Below are positions 37,970-46,503 of a DNA stretch of 64,000 nt, piece by piece (position 1 is the stretch's first letter; every line of letters starts with the position of its first letter). A program made the translations under genes and the position numbers. This stretch comes from Mycolicibacterium chlorophenolicum (GTDB lineage Bacteria > Actinomycetota > Actinomycetes > Mycobacteriales > Mycobacteriaceae). Below the pieces are notes generated by a model. That model was given only the letters and a program-made list of their open reading frames with translations. It did no database searches and was not told where the DNA came from. The stretch covers positions 214,981 to 278,980 of the forward strand of contig NZ_JYNL01000064.1 of NCBI RefSeq assembly GCF_001044235.1, in the 5' to 3' direction.

Positions 37970-39520
37970 GTGCAGGTCACCAGTGTCGGGCACGCCGGCT
38001 TCCGCATCGACACCGCCGCCGGGAGCATCCTGTGCGACCCGTGGGTCAACCCGGCCTACTTCGCGTCGTGGTTCCCGTTCCCCGACAACAGCGGTCTGGA
38101 CTGGGCGGCGCTCGGCGACGTCGACTACCTGTACGTCTCGCACCTGCACAAGGACCACTTCGACCCCGCGAACCTGCGCGCCCACGTCAACAAGGACGCC
38201 GTGGTGCTGCTGCCCGACTTCCCGGTGCCCGACCTGCGCCGCGAACTGGAGAAGCTTGGCTTCCACCGCTTCTTCGAGACCACCGATTCTGTCAAGCACC
38301 GTGTCAGCGGGCCCAAGGGCGATCTCGACGTGATGATCATCGCGCTGCGGGCGCCTGCCGACGGCCCCATCGGCGACTCGGGCCTGGTGGTCGACGACGG
38401 TGAGACCGTCGCGTTCAACATGAACGACGCACGGCCGGTCGACCTCGACGTGCTCGCCGCCGACTTCGGGCAGATCGACGTGCACATGCTGCAGTACTCC
38501 GGCGCGATCTGGTACCCGATGGTCTACGACATGCCCGCCCGCGCCAAGGAGGCCTTCGGCGTCCAGAAGCGGCAGCGCCAGATGGACCGGTGCCGGCAGT
38601 ACATCGCACAGGTCGGCGCCACCTGGGTGATCCCGTCGGCGGGCCCGCCCTGCTTCCTGGACCCGGAGCTGCGCGACCTCAACGACGACCACGGCGACCC
38701 GGCGAACATCTTCCCCGACCAGGTGGTGTTCCTCGACCAGATGGCCGCGCACGGCCACGACGGCGGCCTGCTCATGATTCCCGGCTCGACCGCCGATTTC
38801 ACCGGCGCGCAACTGGATTCGCTGACCCATCCGGTCCCCGACGACGAGGTGCGGGCGATCTTCACCACCGGCAAGGCCGACTACATCGCCGCCTACGCCG
38901 AGCGGATGGCGCCCGTGCTGGCCGCCGAGAAGGCCTCGTGGGCGCCGGCGAGCGGGGAGCCGCTGCTCGAGCCGCTGCGGGAGTTGTTCGAGCCGGTGAT
39001 GCTGGCCTCCGACCAGATCTGCGACGGCATCGGTTATCCGGTGGAGTTGCGCCTCGGTCCCGAAACGGTGGTGCTGGACTTCCCGAAACGCGCTGTGCGC
39101 GAACCGATCTCGGAGGAGAAATTCCGGTACGGCTTCGCGATCGCACCCGAGCTGGTCCGCACGGTGGTCCGCGACCGCGAACCCGACTGGGTCAACACCA
39201 TCTTCCTGTCCACCCGGTTCCGGGCGTGGCGGGTGGGCGGCTACAACGAGTACCTCTACACCTTCTTCAAGTGCCTGACCGACGAGCGCATCGCCTACGC
39301 CGACGGCTGGTTCGCCGAGGCCCACGACGACAGTGCCTCGATCACGCTGGACGGCTGGGAGATCCAGCGCCGCTGCCCGCACCTGAAGGCCGACCTGTCG
39401 AAGTTCGGGGTGATCGAGGGCTCGACGCTCACCTGCAACCTGCACGGCTGGCAGTGGAATCTGACGAACGGCCGGTGCCTGACCACCCGGGGCCACGAGT
39501 TGCGGTCGGCGAAGCTGTGA
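37970..39520 (+). CDS. Fused metallo-beta-lactamase and Rieske iron-sulfur protein (Rv3818 homologue)
   Basis: This 516-residue cytoplasmic protein has an N-terminal MBL-fold domain with SHLHKDHFD (HxHxDH, residues 58-63) and a C-terminal Rieske domain with C469-P-H471 and C489-N-L-H492, a full [2Fe-2S] ligand set. The layout resembles the CMP-N-acetylneuraminate hydroxylase family, suggesting an oxygenase/hydroxylase on a nucleotide-sugar or similar substrate, but this is inference. Length equals the M. tuberculosis protein. GTG start with GAGGGG upstream. The stop overlaps the next start (TGATG). Confidence 0.9.
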   Translation: MQVTSVGHAGFRIDTAAGSILCDPWVNPAYFASWFPFPDNSGLDWAALGDVDYLYVSHLHKDHFDPANLRAHVNKDAVVLLPDFPVPDLRRELEKLGFHRFFETTDSVKHRVSGPKGDLDVMIIALRAPADGPIGDSGLVVDDGETVAFNMNDARPVDLDVLAADFGQIDVHMLQYSGAIWYPMVYDMPARAKEAFGVQKRQRQMDRCRQYIAQVGATWVIPSAGPPCFLDPELRDLNDDHGDPANIFPDQVVFLDQMAAHGHDGGLLMIPGSTADFTGAQLDSLTHPVPDDEVRAIFTTGKADYIAAYAERMAPVLAAEKASWAPASGEPLLEPLRELFEPVMLASDQICDGIGYPVELRLGPETVVLDFPKRAVREPISEEKFRYGFAIAPELVRTVVRDREPDWVNTIFLSTRFRAWRVGGYNEYLYTFFKCLTDERIAYADGWFAEAHDDSASITLDGWEIQRRCPHLKADLSKFGVIEGSTLTCNLHGWQWNLTNGRCLTTRGHELRSAKL

Positions 39521-39876
39521 TGGCAGAACCGGAACCGACCGTGGGCATCTCGAACCTGTACTACGACGACGGGCTGATCCAGCTCGACCGGGAGGCGCTG
39601 ACGTTGCGTCGCTACCACTTCCCGTCGGGCACGTCGAAGATCATCCCGCTGCGGGACATCCGCGGTTACCAGGTCGCCCCGCTGGGCCTGTTCCTGTCGC
39701 GGTTCCGGTTGTGGGGCACCGACTTCCGGCGCTGGCTGCCGCTGGACGTGAACCGGCCGCTGAAGTCCACCCTGGTCACCCTCGACGTCCGCGGCGCCTT
39801 CCCCGACCCGGCCTGCACCCCGGTGCATCCCCGCGAGTTCGTCGACGTCCTCGAACAGCTTCTGGACCGCCGCTAG
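39520..39876 (+). CDS. Small PH-like protein paired with the Rieske protein
   Basis: This beta-rich 118-residue protein reads like a bacterial PH domain: DGLIQLDREALTLRRYHFP, then KIIPLRDIRGYQV and DFRRWLPLD, with a final helix. No enzyme motif. Its ATG overlaps the preceding stop by one base, so it is translated with the MBL-Rieske protein and may be its partner (Rv3819-like position). The stop codon shares CTAG with convergent serS. Confidence 0.75.
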   Translation: MAEPEPTVGISNLYYDDGLIQLDREALTLRRYHFPSGTSKIIPLRDIRGYQVAPLGLFLSRFRLWGTDFRRWLPLDVNRPLKSTLVTLDVRGAFPDPACTPVHPREFVDVLEQLLDRR

Positions 39877-41129
39877 CTCGGCGTCAGCACCTCGACCCCG
39901 ACATAGGGCACCAGCGCCTGCGGCACCCGCACACTGCCGTCGGGCTGCTGATGGTTCTCCAGGATCGCGACCAGCCAGCGCGTGGTGGCCAGCGTCCCGT
40001 TCAGCGTCGCGGCCGTCTGCGGCTTGCCGTTCTCGTCGCGGTAGCGGACCGCCAGCCGGCGGGCCTGGAACGTCGTGCAATTCGACGTCGAGGTCAGCTC
40101 GCGGTAGGTCTGCTGGGTCGGCACCCAGGCCTCGCAGTCGAACTTGCGCGCCGCCGAGGAACCCAGGTCGCCGGCGGCGATGTCGATCACCCGGTAGGGC
40201 ACCTCGATGTGGGCGAGCATCTGGCGCTGCCACCCGAGCAGCCGCTCGTGCTCGGCCTCGGCCTCGTCGGGCCGGCAGTAGACGAAGCCTTCGACCTTGT
40301 CGAACTGGTGCACCCGGATGATGCCGCGGGTGTCCTTTCCGTAGCTGCCTGCTTCGCGCCGGAAGCACGACGACCAGCCGGCGTAGCGGCGCGGGCCGCC
40401 GGACAGGTCGAGGATCTCGTCGGAGTGGAACCCGGCCAGCGGCACCTCCGAGGTGCCGACGAGGTACAGATCGTCCTCGGCGAGGTGATAGACCTCGTCG
40501 GCGTGGGCGCCGAGGAACCCGGTGCCCGCCATGATCTCCGGGCGCACCAGCACCGGCGGGACCACCAGCGTGAAGCCGTTCTCGGTGGCGGTGCGCACGG
40601 CGAGCTGGAACAGCGCGAGCTGCAGCAGCGCGCCGTACCCGGTGAGGAAGTAGAAGCGCGACCCCGAGACCTTGGCGCCGCGGTCCATGTCGATCAGCCC
40701 GAGGGATTCGCCGAGCTCGAGGTGGTCCTTCGGGTTCTCGATCACGGGCGGTTCGCCGACGGTGTCGAGCACGACGAACGCGTCCTCCCCGCCGGCGGGC
40801 ACGCCGTCGATGATGACGTTCGAGATCGCCATGTGCGCTGCCGTGAAGGCGCGCTCGGCGTCGGTCTGCGCCACCTCGGCGGCCCGGACCCGTTCAGAGA
40901 GTTCCTTGGCCGCGGCCAGCAGCGCGGGGCGTTCCTCGGGCGAGGCCTTGCCGACGGCCCTACTGGCTGTCTTCTGCTCGGCGCGCAGGGTGTCACCCTC
41001 GGAGATCGCGGCCCGACGCGCCGCGTCGGCCTGCAGCAGGGAGTCGACGAGCGCGGGATCCTCGCCGCGGGCTCGCTGCGACGCGCGCACCGCGTCGGGG
41101 TCCTCTCGAAGCACCTTCAGGTCGATCAC
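39873..41129 (-). CDS. serS: Seryl-tRNA synthetase
   Basis: This 418-residue class II aminoacyl-tRNA synthetase charges tRNA-Ser (and tRNA-Sec where present). The N-terminal coiled-coil arm (about residues 25-105) is followed by the catalytic core with motif 2 YAGWSSCFRREAGSYGKDTRG and motif 3 TATLNGTLATTRW-like sequence. GTG 41129 (VIDLKVLRED) is preferred over the longer frame to 41165, since the M. tuberculosis protein (419 residues) starts at the same point. Confidence 0.96.
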   Translation of the reverse strand: MIDLKVLREDPDAVRASQRARGEDPALVDSLLQADAARRAAISEGDTLRAEQKTASRAVGKASPEERPALLAAAKELSERVRAAEVAQTDAERAFTAAHMAISNVIIDGVPAGGEDAFVVLDTVGEPPVIENPKDHLELGESLGLIDMDRGAKVSGSRFYFLTGYGALLQLALFQLAVRTATENGFTLVVPPVLVRPEIMAGTGFLGAHADEVYHLAEDDLYLVGTSEVPLAGFHSDEILDLSGGPRRYAGWSSCFRREAGSYGKDTRGIIRVHQFDKVEGFVYCRPDEAEAEHERLLGWQRQMLAHIEVPYRVIDIAAGDLGSSAARKFDCEAWVPTQQTYRELTSTSNCTTFQARRLAVRYRDENGKPQTAATLNGTLATTRWLVAILENHQQPDGSVRVPQALVPYVGVEVLTPS

Positions 41130-41223
41130 ATCGGGCAACCCTACGGGCCGCGGCGTCAGCCGCATAACGTTACAGCTGCATCACTTGTCACAGGGCCTGA
41201 CACGCCTGTCACAATGGATCGCG

Positions 41224-42612
41224 ATGTCCGCGACACCCCGACCGGGACCCGAGAACCCGCCCGCCCGCCCGACGCGCTGGTGGCACAGCCTGCAGGCTGA
41301 GTCGACCCGCCGGGCGCTGCTGCTGACGGCACTCGGCGGGCTGTTGATCGCGGGCATCATCACCGCGCTGCCGCAGGCCGATCCGGCCGGGGGGCTGACG
41401 GCGAACTCGATCTCGCTGGGCCCGCGCGGCAACGACACGTTCGACCACGCCAAGAGCGGGGACTGCCTGAACTGGCCGGAGCGCACCCCCGACGCCGCCC
41501 AGATCGTCGACTGCACCACCGAGCACCGCTTCGAGGTCGCCGAGTCGGTGGACATGCGCACGTTCCCGGGCAGCGAGTACGGCCCCGACGCCGCCCCGCC
41601 GTCGGCGGCGCGCATCCAGCAGATCAGCCAGGAGCAGTGCTCCGCCGCGGTCCGGCGCTACCTGGGCGCGAAGTTCGATCCGAACAGCCGGTTCACGATC
41701 AGCATGCTGTGGTCGGGCGACAAGGCCTGGAAGCAGTCGGGTGAGCGCCGCATGCTGTGCGGGCTGCAGCTGCCGGGCCCCAACAACCAGCAGCTGGCCT
41801 TCACCGGCAAGGTCGCCGACATCGACCAGTCGAAGGTGTGGACGGCGGGCACGTGCCTGGGCATCGACCCCTCGACCAACCAGCCGACCGACATCCCCGT
41901 CGACTGCGCGGCGCCGCACGCGATGGAGGTCACCGGAGCGGTGAACCTCGCCGAGAAGTTCCCCGGCGGGCTGCCGGCCGAAGCCGACCAGGACTCCTTC
42001 ATCAAGGACACCTGCACCAAGATGACCGACGCCTACCTGGCGCCGATCCAGCTGCGGAACACCACGCTGACGCTGATCTACAGCACGATCTCGCTGCCGA
42101 GCTGGTCGGCGGGCAGCCGCCAGGTGTCCTGCAGCATCGGCGCCACGCTCGGCAACGGCGGGTGGTCGACACTGCTCAACAGCGCCAAGGGCCCGCTGAT
42201 GATCAACGGTCAGCCGCCCGTGCCGCCGCCGGACATCCCGGAGGAGCGCCTCAACCTGCCCCCGATCGACGTGCCGCAGGTGCCCGACTCGTCGTCGCAG
42301 TCCAGCAGCTCGAGCAGCGGTTCGTCGTCATCGTCTTCGTCATCGTCGGACCAGAGCACCGGCAGCGGGCAGCAGACCCAGCACATGCCGCAGCTGGCGA
42401 CGACGGCCGCGCCGACGCCCACCGAACAGGCCCCGGCCACCGACCAGGCGCCGCCGCAGGGCAACACGTTCCTCAACGGGCCGCCGCCACCCCCGCCGGG
42501 CGCACCCCTGGACGGCCCGCCGCCCCCGGCGGACGTGCCTGCCCCGCCCGCGCCGGCGCCGGCCGAACCGCCGCCGCCCGCACCGCTGCTGCCACCGCCG
42601 CCGGGGACCTGA
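41224..42612 (+). CDS. Septum-formation-type membrane protein with Ser/Pro-rich tail (Rv3835 homologue)
   Basis: This 462-residue protein has one N-terminal membrane helix (about residues 30-50) and an extracytoplasmic Septum_form-type domain with paired cysteines (SGDCLNW, QIVDCTTEH, GTCLGID, PVDCAAPH, QVSCSIG). The last 120 residues are low complexity: a run of serines around 42289-42347 and then polyproline. The role in septation is inferred from the domain name only. ATG 41224 is used; next gene begins 4 bases after the stop. Confidence 0.85.
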   Translation: MSATPRPGPENPPARPTRWWHSLQAESTRRALLLTALGGLLIAGIITALPQADPAGGLTANSISLGPRGNDTFDHAKSGDCLNWPERTPDAAQIVDCTTEHRFEVAESVDMRTFPGSEYGPDAAPPSAARIQQISQEQCSAAVRRYLGAKFDPNSRFTISMLWSGDKAWKQSGERRMLCGLQLPGPNNQQLAFTGKVADIDQSKVWTAGTCLGIDPSTNQPTDIPVDCAAPHAMEVTGAVNLAEKFPGGLPAEADQDSFIKDTCTKMTDAYLAPIQLRNTTLTLIYSTISLPSWSAGSRQVSCSIGATLGNGGWSTLLNSAKGPLMINGQPPVPPPDIPEERLNLPPIDVPQVPDSSSQSSSSSSGSSSSSSSSSDQSTGSGQQTQHMPQLATTAAPTPTEQAPATDQAPPQGNTFLNGPPPPPPGAPLDGPPPPADVPAPPAPAPAEPPPPAPLLPPPPGT

Positions 42613-42616
42613 CCCG

Positions 42617-42967
42617 GTGGCCGTGCGGATGAGTCCGCAACGGTTCGACGAGTTGGTCGGCGACGCGCTGGATCTCATCCCGCCCGACCTGGCGGCGGCC
42701 ATCGACAACGTGGTGATCCTCGTCGCCGACCGCAACGCCGACGAGCCGGAACTGCTCGGGCTCTACGAGGGCGTGGCGCTGACCGAACGCGACTCCTGGT
42801 ACGCCGGCGCCCTGCCGGACACCATCACGATCTACCGGGACGCCCTGCTGGACATCTGTCACAACGACGACGAGGTGGTCAACGAGGTGGCCATCACGGT
42901 CATCCACGAGATCGCCCACCACTTCGGCATCGACGACGACCGGCTGCACGAACTCGGCTGGGGCTGA
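42617..42967 (+). CDS. Zincin-like metallopeptidase family protein (Rv3836 homologue)
   Basis: This 116-residue protein belongs to the minimal zincin family (PF06262): the zinc motif is VIHEIAHHFGIDDDRLHEL (HExxHxxGxxxD). No signal peptide, so it acts in the cytoplasm. Minimal zincins of this kind have unproven substrates. GTG 42617 lies 4 bases after the previous stop; an ATG at 42629 is an alternative start. Confidence 0.88.
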   Translation: MAVRMSPQRFDELVGDALDLIPPDLAAAIDNVVILVADRNADEPELLGLYEGVALTERDSWYAGALPDTITIYRDALLDICHNDDEVVNEVAITVIHEIAHHFGIDDDRLHELGWG

Positions 42968-43027
42968 GCGCCGCCTTCCTCGCGCGGCACCACGATCTCG
43001 TCGGGCATCGGTGCTACGAATGGGGTC

Positions 43028-43228
43028 ATGACTGATCAGTGCCGTGCCTGCGCGGCGGGTCTCGAGCACTGCCACGGTGCGGTGATCCACCACGCCTACC
43101 GTCGGGACGAATGCACCGAGGACGGGTGTCTCACCCCGCCCGCGGCGCACGACATGCACCTGGACTGCAGCGCGGTCGGCTGCGTGTGCGACGAGGTCGG
43201 TGCGGTGTCAGCCCATCGGGTCGGCTGA
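43028..43228 (+). CDS. Cysteine-rich small hypothetical protein
   Basis: This predicted 66-residue protein has eight cysteines and seven histidines (CRAC, LEHCHG, CTEDGC, DCSAVGCVC), arranged like a small zinc-binding protein. Start ATG 43028. The last 21 bases overlap the convergent phosphoglycerate mutase gene. I do not recognise the family; similar short Cys-rich ORFs occur beside Rv3836-type genes, but this is from memory. Could be a chance ORF, though the Cys spacing argues otherwise. Confidence 0.6.
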   Translation: MTDQCRACAAGLEHCHGAVIHHAYRRDECTEDGCLTPPAAHDMHLDCSAVGCVCDEVGAVSAHRVG

Positions 43229-43906
43229 CGAGCCCGCCGAGTCGCCTGCCGTCGTCACCGAGGCTTCCGGCCCGAACGGCGGGGTCAGGCTGCCCCACTG
43301 CACACAGCTCCACCGGCCGTCGGTGACCGGCGCGAGGATGACCGCCTCGGCGTTCGTGAGGTGGTGGTCGATCGCGAAGCCTGCCTCCACACCGGCCAGC
43401 ACGGCCGAGACCAGCCTGATCGCCGCGCCGTGGCTGACCACCACGATGTCGCCGCTCCAGGCGTCGTCGTCGAGGTAACGCATCCGCAGCTGGTCGAGCA
43501 CCGGGACGTAGCGCTCCAGCACCTGGTGCCCGTTCTCGCCGCCGGGCAGCGCCACGCTCAGCTCGCCTTCGTGCCAGCGCCGGTAGATCGCGTTGAACTC
43601 GTCGTGGGCGGCCTCGTCGGCGCGGTCCTCGAGCTCGCCGACCTGCACCTCGTGCAGGCCCTCGAACGCGTGCGGACCGTCCGGGGTGCTGCGGATCGCG
43701 CCATGGATTTCGCTCGCGGTCTGCACCGCCCGCGTCGCGATCGAGTGGGCGATCATGCCGGGCGGCTCGGCGAGCGTGCCGGCGAAGCCACGGGCCTGTT
43801 CGCGGCCCAGGTCGGTCAGTTCGGCCCCGGGCGGGCGGGTGTCCAGGCGGCGCGCGACGTTGCCGTGCGACTGCCCGTGCCGGACCAGGACGAGCCGGCC
43901 GCTCAC
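43208..43906 (-). CDS. Histidine phosphatase (phosphoglycerate mutase) family protein
   Basis: This 232-residue branch-1 histidine phosphatase has the catalytic motif LVLVRHGQSHGN near the start, the acid/base Glu region FEGLHEVQVGELE and the second histidine in VVSHGAAIRL. Homologous by position to Rv3837c. It may act on small phosphorylated metabolites. GTG 43906 overlaps the pheA stop as GTGA. Both genes are co-transcribed. Confidence 0.88.
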   Translation of the reverse strand: MSGRLVLVRHGQSHGNVARRLDTRPPGAELTDLGREQARGFAGTLAEPPGMIAHSIATRAVQTASEIHGAIRSTPDGPHAFEGLHEVQVGELEDRADEAAHDEFNAIYRRWHEGELSVALPGGENGHQVLERYVPVLDQLRMRYLDDDAWSGDIVVVSHGAAIRLVSAVLAGVEAGFAIDHHLTNAEAVILAPVTDGRWSCVQWGSLTPPFGPEASVTTAGDSAGSSADPMG

Positions 43907-44823
43907 GGCGTGCCCTTCCGCAGCCCGTCGAGCCACGCCGACGCCTCGTCCAACGCCGGTGGCGGCGTGCCCGCGGCCTCGCCGGTGGGCCACGATCCGA
44001 GGTAGCGCACGTCGGCGCAACGGCGGTGCAGCGCGCGCAGGGCCTCGGCGACCGGTTCGTCGTCGATGTGGCCGACGACGTCGAGGAAGAACATGTACGT
44101 GCCCAGCTCGACGCGGGTGGGCCGCGACTCGATGCGGGTCAGGTCGATGTCGCGGATCGACAACTCCGACATCGCCGCGACCAGCGCGCCCGGCAGGTTC
44201 TCCAGGCGCAGCACCACCGACGTGCGGTCGGCGCCGGTGCGCTTCGGCGGTGTCGCGGGCACGCCGACGAGGACGAACCGGGTCCGGGCGTTGGCCTCGT
44301 CGACGACGTCGGCGGCCAGCGCCTCGAGGCCGTAACGCGCAGTGGCCAGCGCGGTGCTGACGCCGGCGTCGGCCCTGCCGTCGGCCACCTCGGTGGCGGC
44401 CGCGGCGTTCGAATGAGCAGGCACCAGAACGGCTTTGGGCAGATGGTCGGCCAGCCAGCGCTTCACCTGGGCGGCCGCCACCGGGAACGCGGCGACCGTG
44501 CGGATCTCGTCGGCGGACGTGCCGGGACGCACCGCGATGGTGAACGCCACGTCGAGGGTCAGTTCGGCGAAGATCTGCAGCGGCGACCCGGCGGCGAGGC
44601 TGTCCAGTGTCGGCAGCACCGAGCCCTCGATCGAGTTCTCGATCGGCACACACGCGAACGCGGCCTCACCGGCGCGGACCGCGGCCAGCGCGGCGGCCGT
44701 GCTGTCGGTGGCGATCGGGGTGACCGGCTCGGAGAGGCCGGGGATCAGGCCGTTCGACTCGATCGCGCGCAGGGCCGCCTCGGTGAACGTCCCTTCGGGA
44801 CCGAGATAGGCGATGCCGGACAC
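43903..44823 (-). CDS. pheA: Prephenate dehydratase
   Basis: This 306-residue monofunctional prephenate dehydratase converts prephenate to phenylpyruvate in phenylalanine synthesis. The N-terminal periplasmic-binding-like PDT domain starts YLGPEGTFTEAAL and carries PIENSIEGSV and TRFVLVG; a C-terminal ACT domain (VLRLENLPGALVAAMSEL, ESRPTRVELGTYMFFLD) gives allosteric control by aromatic amino acids. GTG start. Confidence 0.95.
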   Translation of the reverse strand: MSGIAYLGPEGTFTEAALRAIESNGLIPGLSEPVTPIATDSTAAALAAVRAGEAAFACVPIENSIEGSVLPTLDSLAAGSPLQIFAELTLDVAFTIAVRPGTSADEIRTVAAFPVAAAQVKRWLADHLPKAVLVPAHSNAAAATEVADGRADAGVSTALATARYGLEALAADVVDEANARTRFVLVGVPATPPKRTGADRTSVVLRLENLPGALVAAMSELSIRDIDLTRIESRPTRVELGTYMFFLDVVGHIDDEPVAEALRALHRRCADVRYLGSWPTGEAAGTPPPALDEASAWLDGLRKGTP

Positions 44824-44897
44824 GGCGACAGCCTATCGGGTCGCAGTGGTAATCCCGTTCCGCTGCGGGAAAGCCTTGCGCATCCCCGTGATCGCTC

Positions 44898-44916
44898 CTA
44901 AGTTAGGGTTACCTTA
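44898..44916 (+). promoter_or_regulatory. IdeR (iron) box upstream of the DUF2470 gene
   Basis: The 19-mer CTAAGTTAGGGTTACCTTA matches the IdeR/DtxR consensus TTAGGTTAGGCTAACCTAA at 14 of 19 positions, including all five bases of the central TTAGG. It lies 20 bases upstream of the ATG at 44936, so iron-bound IdeR should repress that gene. The M. tuberculosis homologue Rv3839 is iron-regulated as far as I recall. Confidence 0.75.
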
Positions 44917-44935
44917 CCAACGAAAGGGTGACACG

Positions 44936-45700
44936 ATGACTGCACCGACCACCGCAGAGCGGATCCGCAGCGCCTGCGCACGGGCCGGCGGCGCGATGAT
45001 CGCCGTCGACGGCATCGACCCCACCGCCACACCGGTGCACCACCTGCTCTGCGACGGCTCGTTCGCGGTCACGGTGCCGTCGGCGGGCAGGCTCGCCGCG
45101 TCGGTCGCCACCGCCGGCGCGGCCGGCGTGCAGGCGGTGCTCGAGATGACCGACTACGCGCCCATCGCACTACGCGAACCGGTGCGCTCGCTGGTGTGGG
45201 TCCAGGGCCGGTTGCGCGATGTCGCCGACCGCGACGTCAGCGAGCTACTCGACCTGATCGCCGCCTCGGACCCGAATCCCGCTCTGCTGCAGGTACATTC
45301 CGACGAGAGCCGGTACGTGCTGATGCGACTGGAGATCGAGTCGGTGGTCGCCGCCGACTCCACCGGCGCCGAGTCCGTCGCCGTCGGCGACCTGCTGGCC
45401 GCCCGCCCGGATCCGTTCTGCGAGATGGAGTCCTGCTGGCTGCAGCACCTGGAGTCCGACCACCGCGACGTCGTCGACCGGCTCGCCAACCGGTTGCCCG
45501 GCGCTCTGCGGCGCGGACGGGTGCGTCCGCTGGGCCTCGACCGGTACGGGGTCGCGCTGCGGGTGGAATCCGACGGGGGCGACCACGATGTGCGGCTGCC
45601 GTTCGCCGCGCCGGTCGACGACGTCACCGGGCTCAGCCAGGCGATCCGGGTGCTGATGGGGTGCCCGTTCCTCAACGGTCTGCGCGCCCGACGCGTCTGA
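44936..45700 (+). CDS. DUF2470 heme/iron-utilisation-type protein (Rv3839 homologue)
   Basis: This soluble 254-residue protein has an N-terminal pyridoxamine-oxidase/HugZ-like split-barrel region (PVHHLLCDGSFAVTVPSAG) and a C-terminal DUF2470 domain beginning LESDHRDVVDRL. Such proteins are linked to heme binding and iron acquisition. ATG 44936 has an AAAGGG ribosome-binding site; an IdeR box overlaps the promoter. It may release or store heme iron under iron limitation (inference). In M. tuberculosis bfrB lies two genes downstream, but here it does not. Confidence 0.85.
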   Translation: MTAPTTAERIRSACARAGGAMIAVDGIDPTATPVHHLLCDGSFAVTVPSAGRLAASVATAGAAGVQAVLEMTDYAPIALREPVRSLVWVQGRLRDVADRDVSELLDLIAASDPNPALLQVHSDESRYVLMRLEIESVVAADSTGAESVAVGDLLAARPDPFCEMESCWLQHLESDHRDVVDRLANRLPGALRRGRVRPLGLDRYGVALRVESDGGDHDVRLPFAAPVDDVTGLSQAIRVLMGCPFLNGLRARRV

Positions 45701-45726
45701 GCGGACGCACCGCTACCGTAGCTGCG

Positions 45727-46494
45727 GTGAGCTCGCCCGCCGACCAGCTGACCGATGCGCAGCGCCGCGCCCTGCGCATCGAGATCGCCGTCGTGCTGGC
45801 GGTGACCTTCGCGCTCAGCGCCTACACCGCGCTGCTGCGGCTGATCGAGGCCGTCCTGCTCGGACTGTCCGGGCAGACCGTGGCGCTCAACCCGCGCCGC
45901 TCGCCGTTCAGCCTGATCGACCTCGGCCTCAACCTGGCCGGGCTGTTCCAGCTGTTGGCCTGGGGCGGGCTCGCGCTGTACCTGCTGTGGCGCGGCGGTG
46001 ACGGACCCGCACGCATCGGCCTGACCCGAATCCGTTGGCGCTCCGACATTCTCGGTGGTGTCGGGCTCGCGCTGATGATCGGCGTTCCCGGTCTGGCGCT
46101 CTACCAGATCGCCCGCGTGCTCGGGGTGAACGCCTCGGTCGAACCGGCCGAACTCAACGACACCTGGTGGCGCATCCCGGTGCTGCTGCTGCTGTCGTTC
46201 GGCAACGGTTGGGCCGAAGAGGTCGTCGTGGTGGGCTTCCTGCTCACCCGGTTGCGCCAGCTGCGGGTCAATCCCTGGGTCGCGCTGGTGATCTCGAGCC
46301 TGCTGCGCGGGACCTACCACCTGTACCAGGGTTTCGGCGCCGGGCTGGGCAACGTCGCGATGGGGCTGGTGTTCGGCTACGCCTGGCAGCGCACCGGCCG
46401 ACTGTGGCCGCTGATCATCGCGCACACGCTGATCGACGCGGTCGCCTTCGTCGGATACTCGTTGCTCGCCGGCAGACTGGGCTGGTTGCAGTAG
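45727..46494 (+). CDS. CPBP-family intramembrane protease-like protein
   Basis: This 255-residue membrane protein has six to seven helices of the CPBP (Abi/CAAX protease) fold. Motif 1 reads WAEEVVVVGF, so the Glu pair is present but the arginine of EExxxR is replaced by Val. Motif 2 is RGTYHLYQG with its histidine, and the last motif is IIAHTLIDAV. Activity is plausible but altered. GTG start at 45727, 26 bases after the DUF2470 gene; the next gene follows by 9 bases. Confidence 0.82.
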   Translation: MSSPADQLTDAQRRALRIEIAVVLAVTFALSAYTALLRLIEAVLLGLSGQTVALNPRRSPFSLIDLGLNLAGLFQLLAWGGLALYLLWRGGDGPARIGLTRIRWRSDILGGVGLALMIGVPGLALYQIARVLGVNASVEPAELNDTWWRIPVLLLLSFGNGWAEEVVVVGFLLTRLRQLRVNPWVALVISSLLRGTYHLYQGFGAGLGNVAMGLVFGYAWQRTGRLWPLIIAHTLIDAVAFVGYSLLAGRLGWLQ

Positions 46495-46503
46495 GTTCTT
46501 GCT

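Noticed and set aside
42289..42347. Serine-rich stretch as a phase-variable repeat
   Set aside because: The codons are mixed (tcg, agc, tca, tct), so slipped-strand variation is unlikely.
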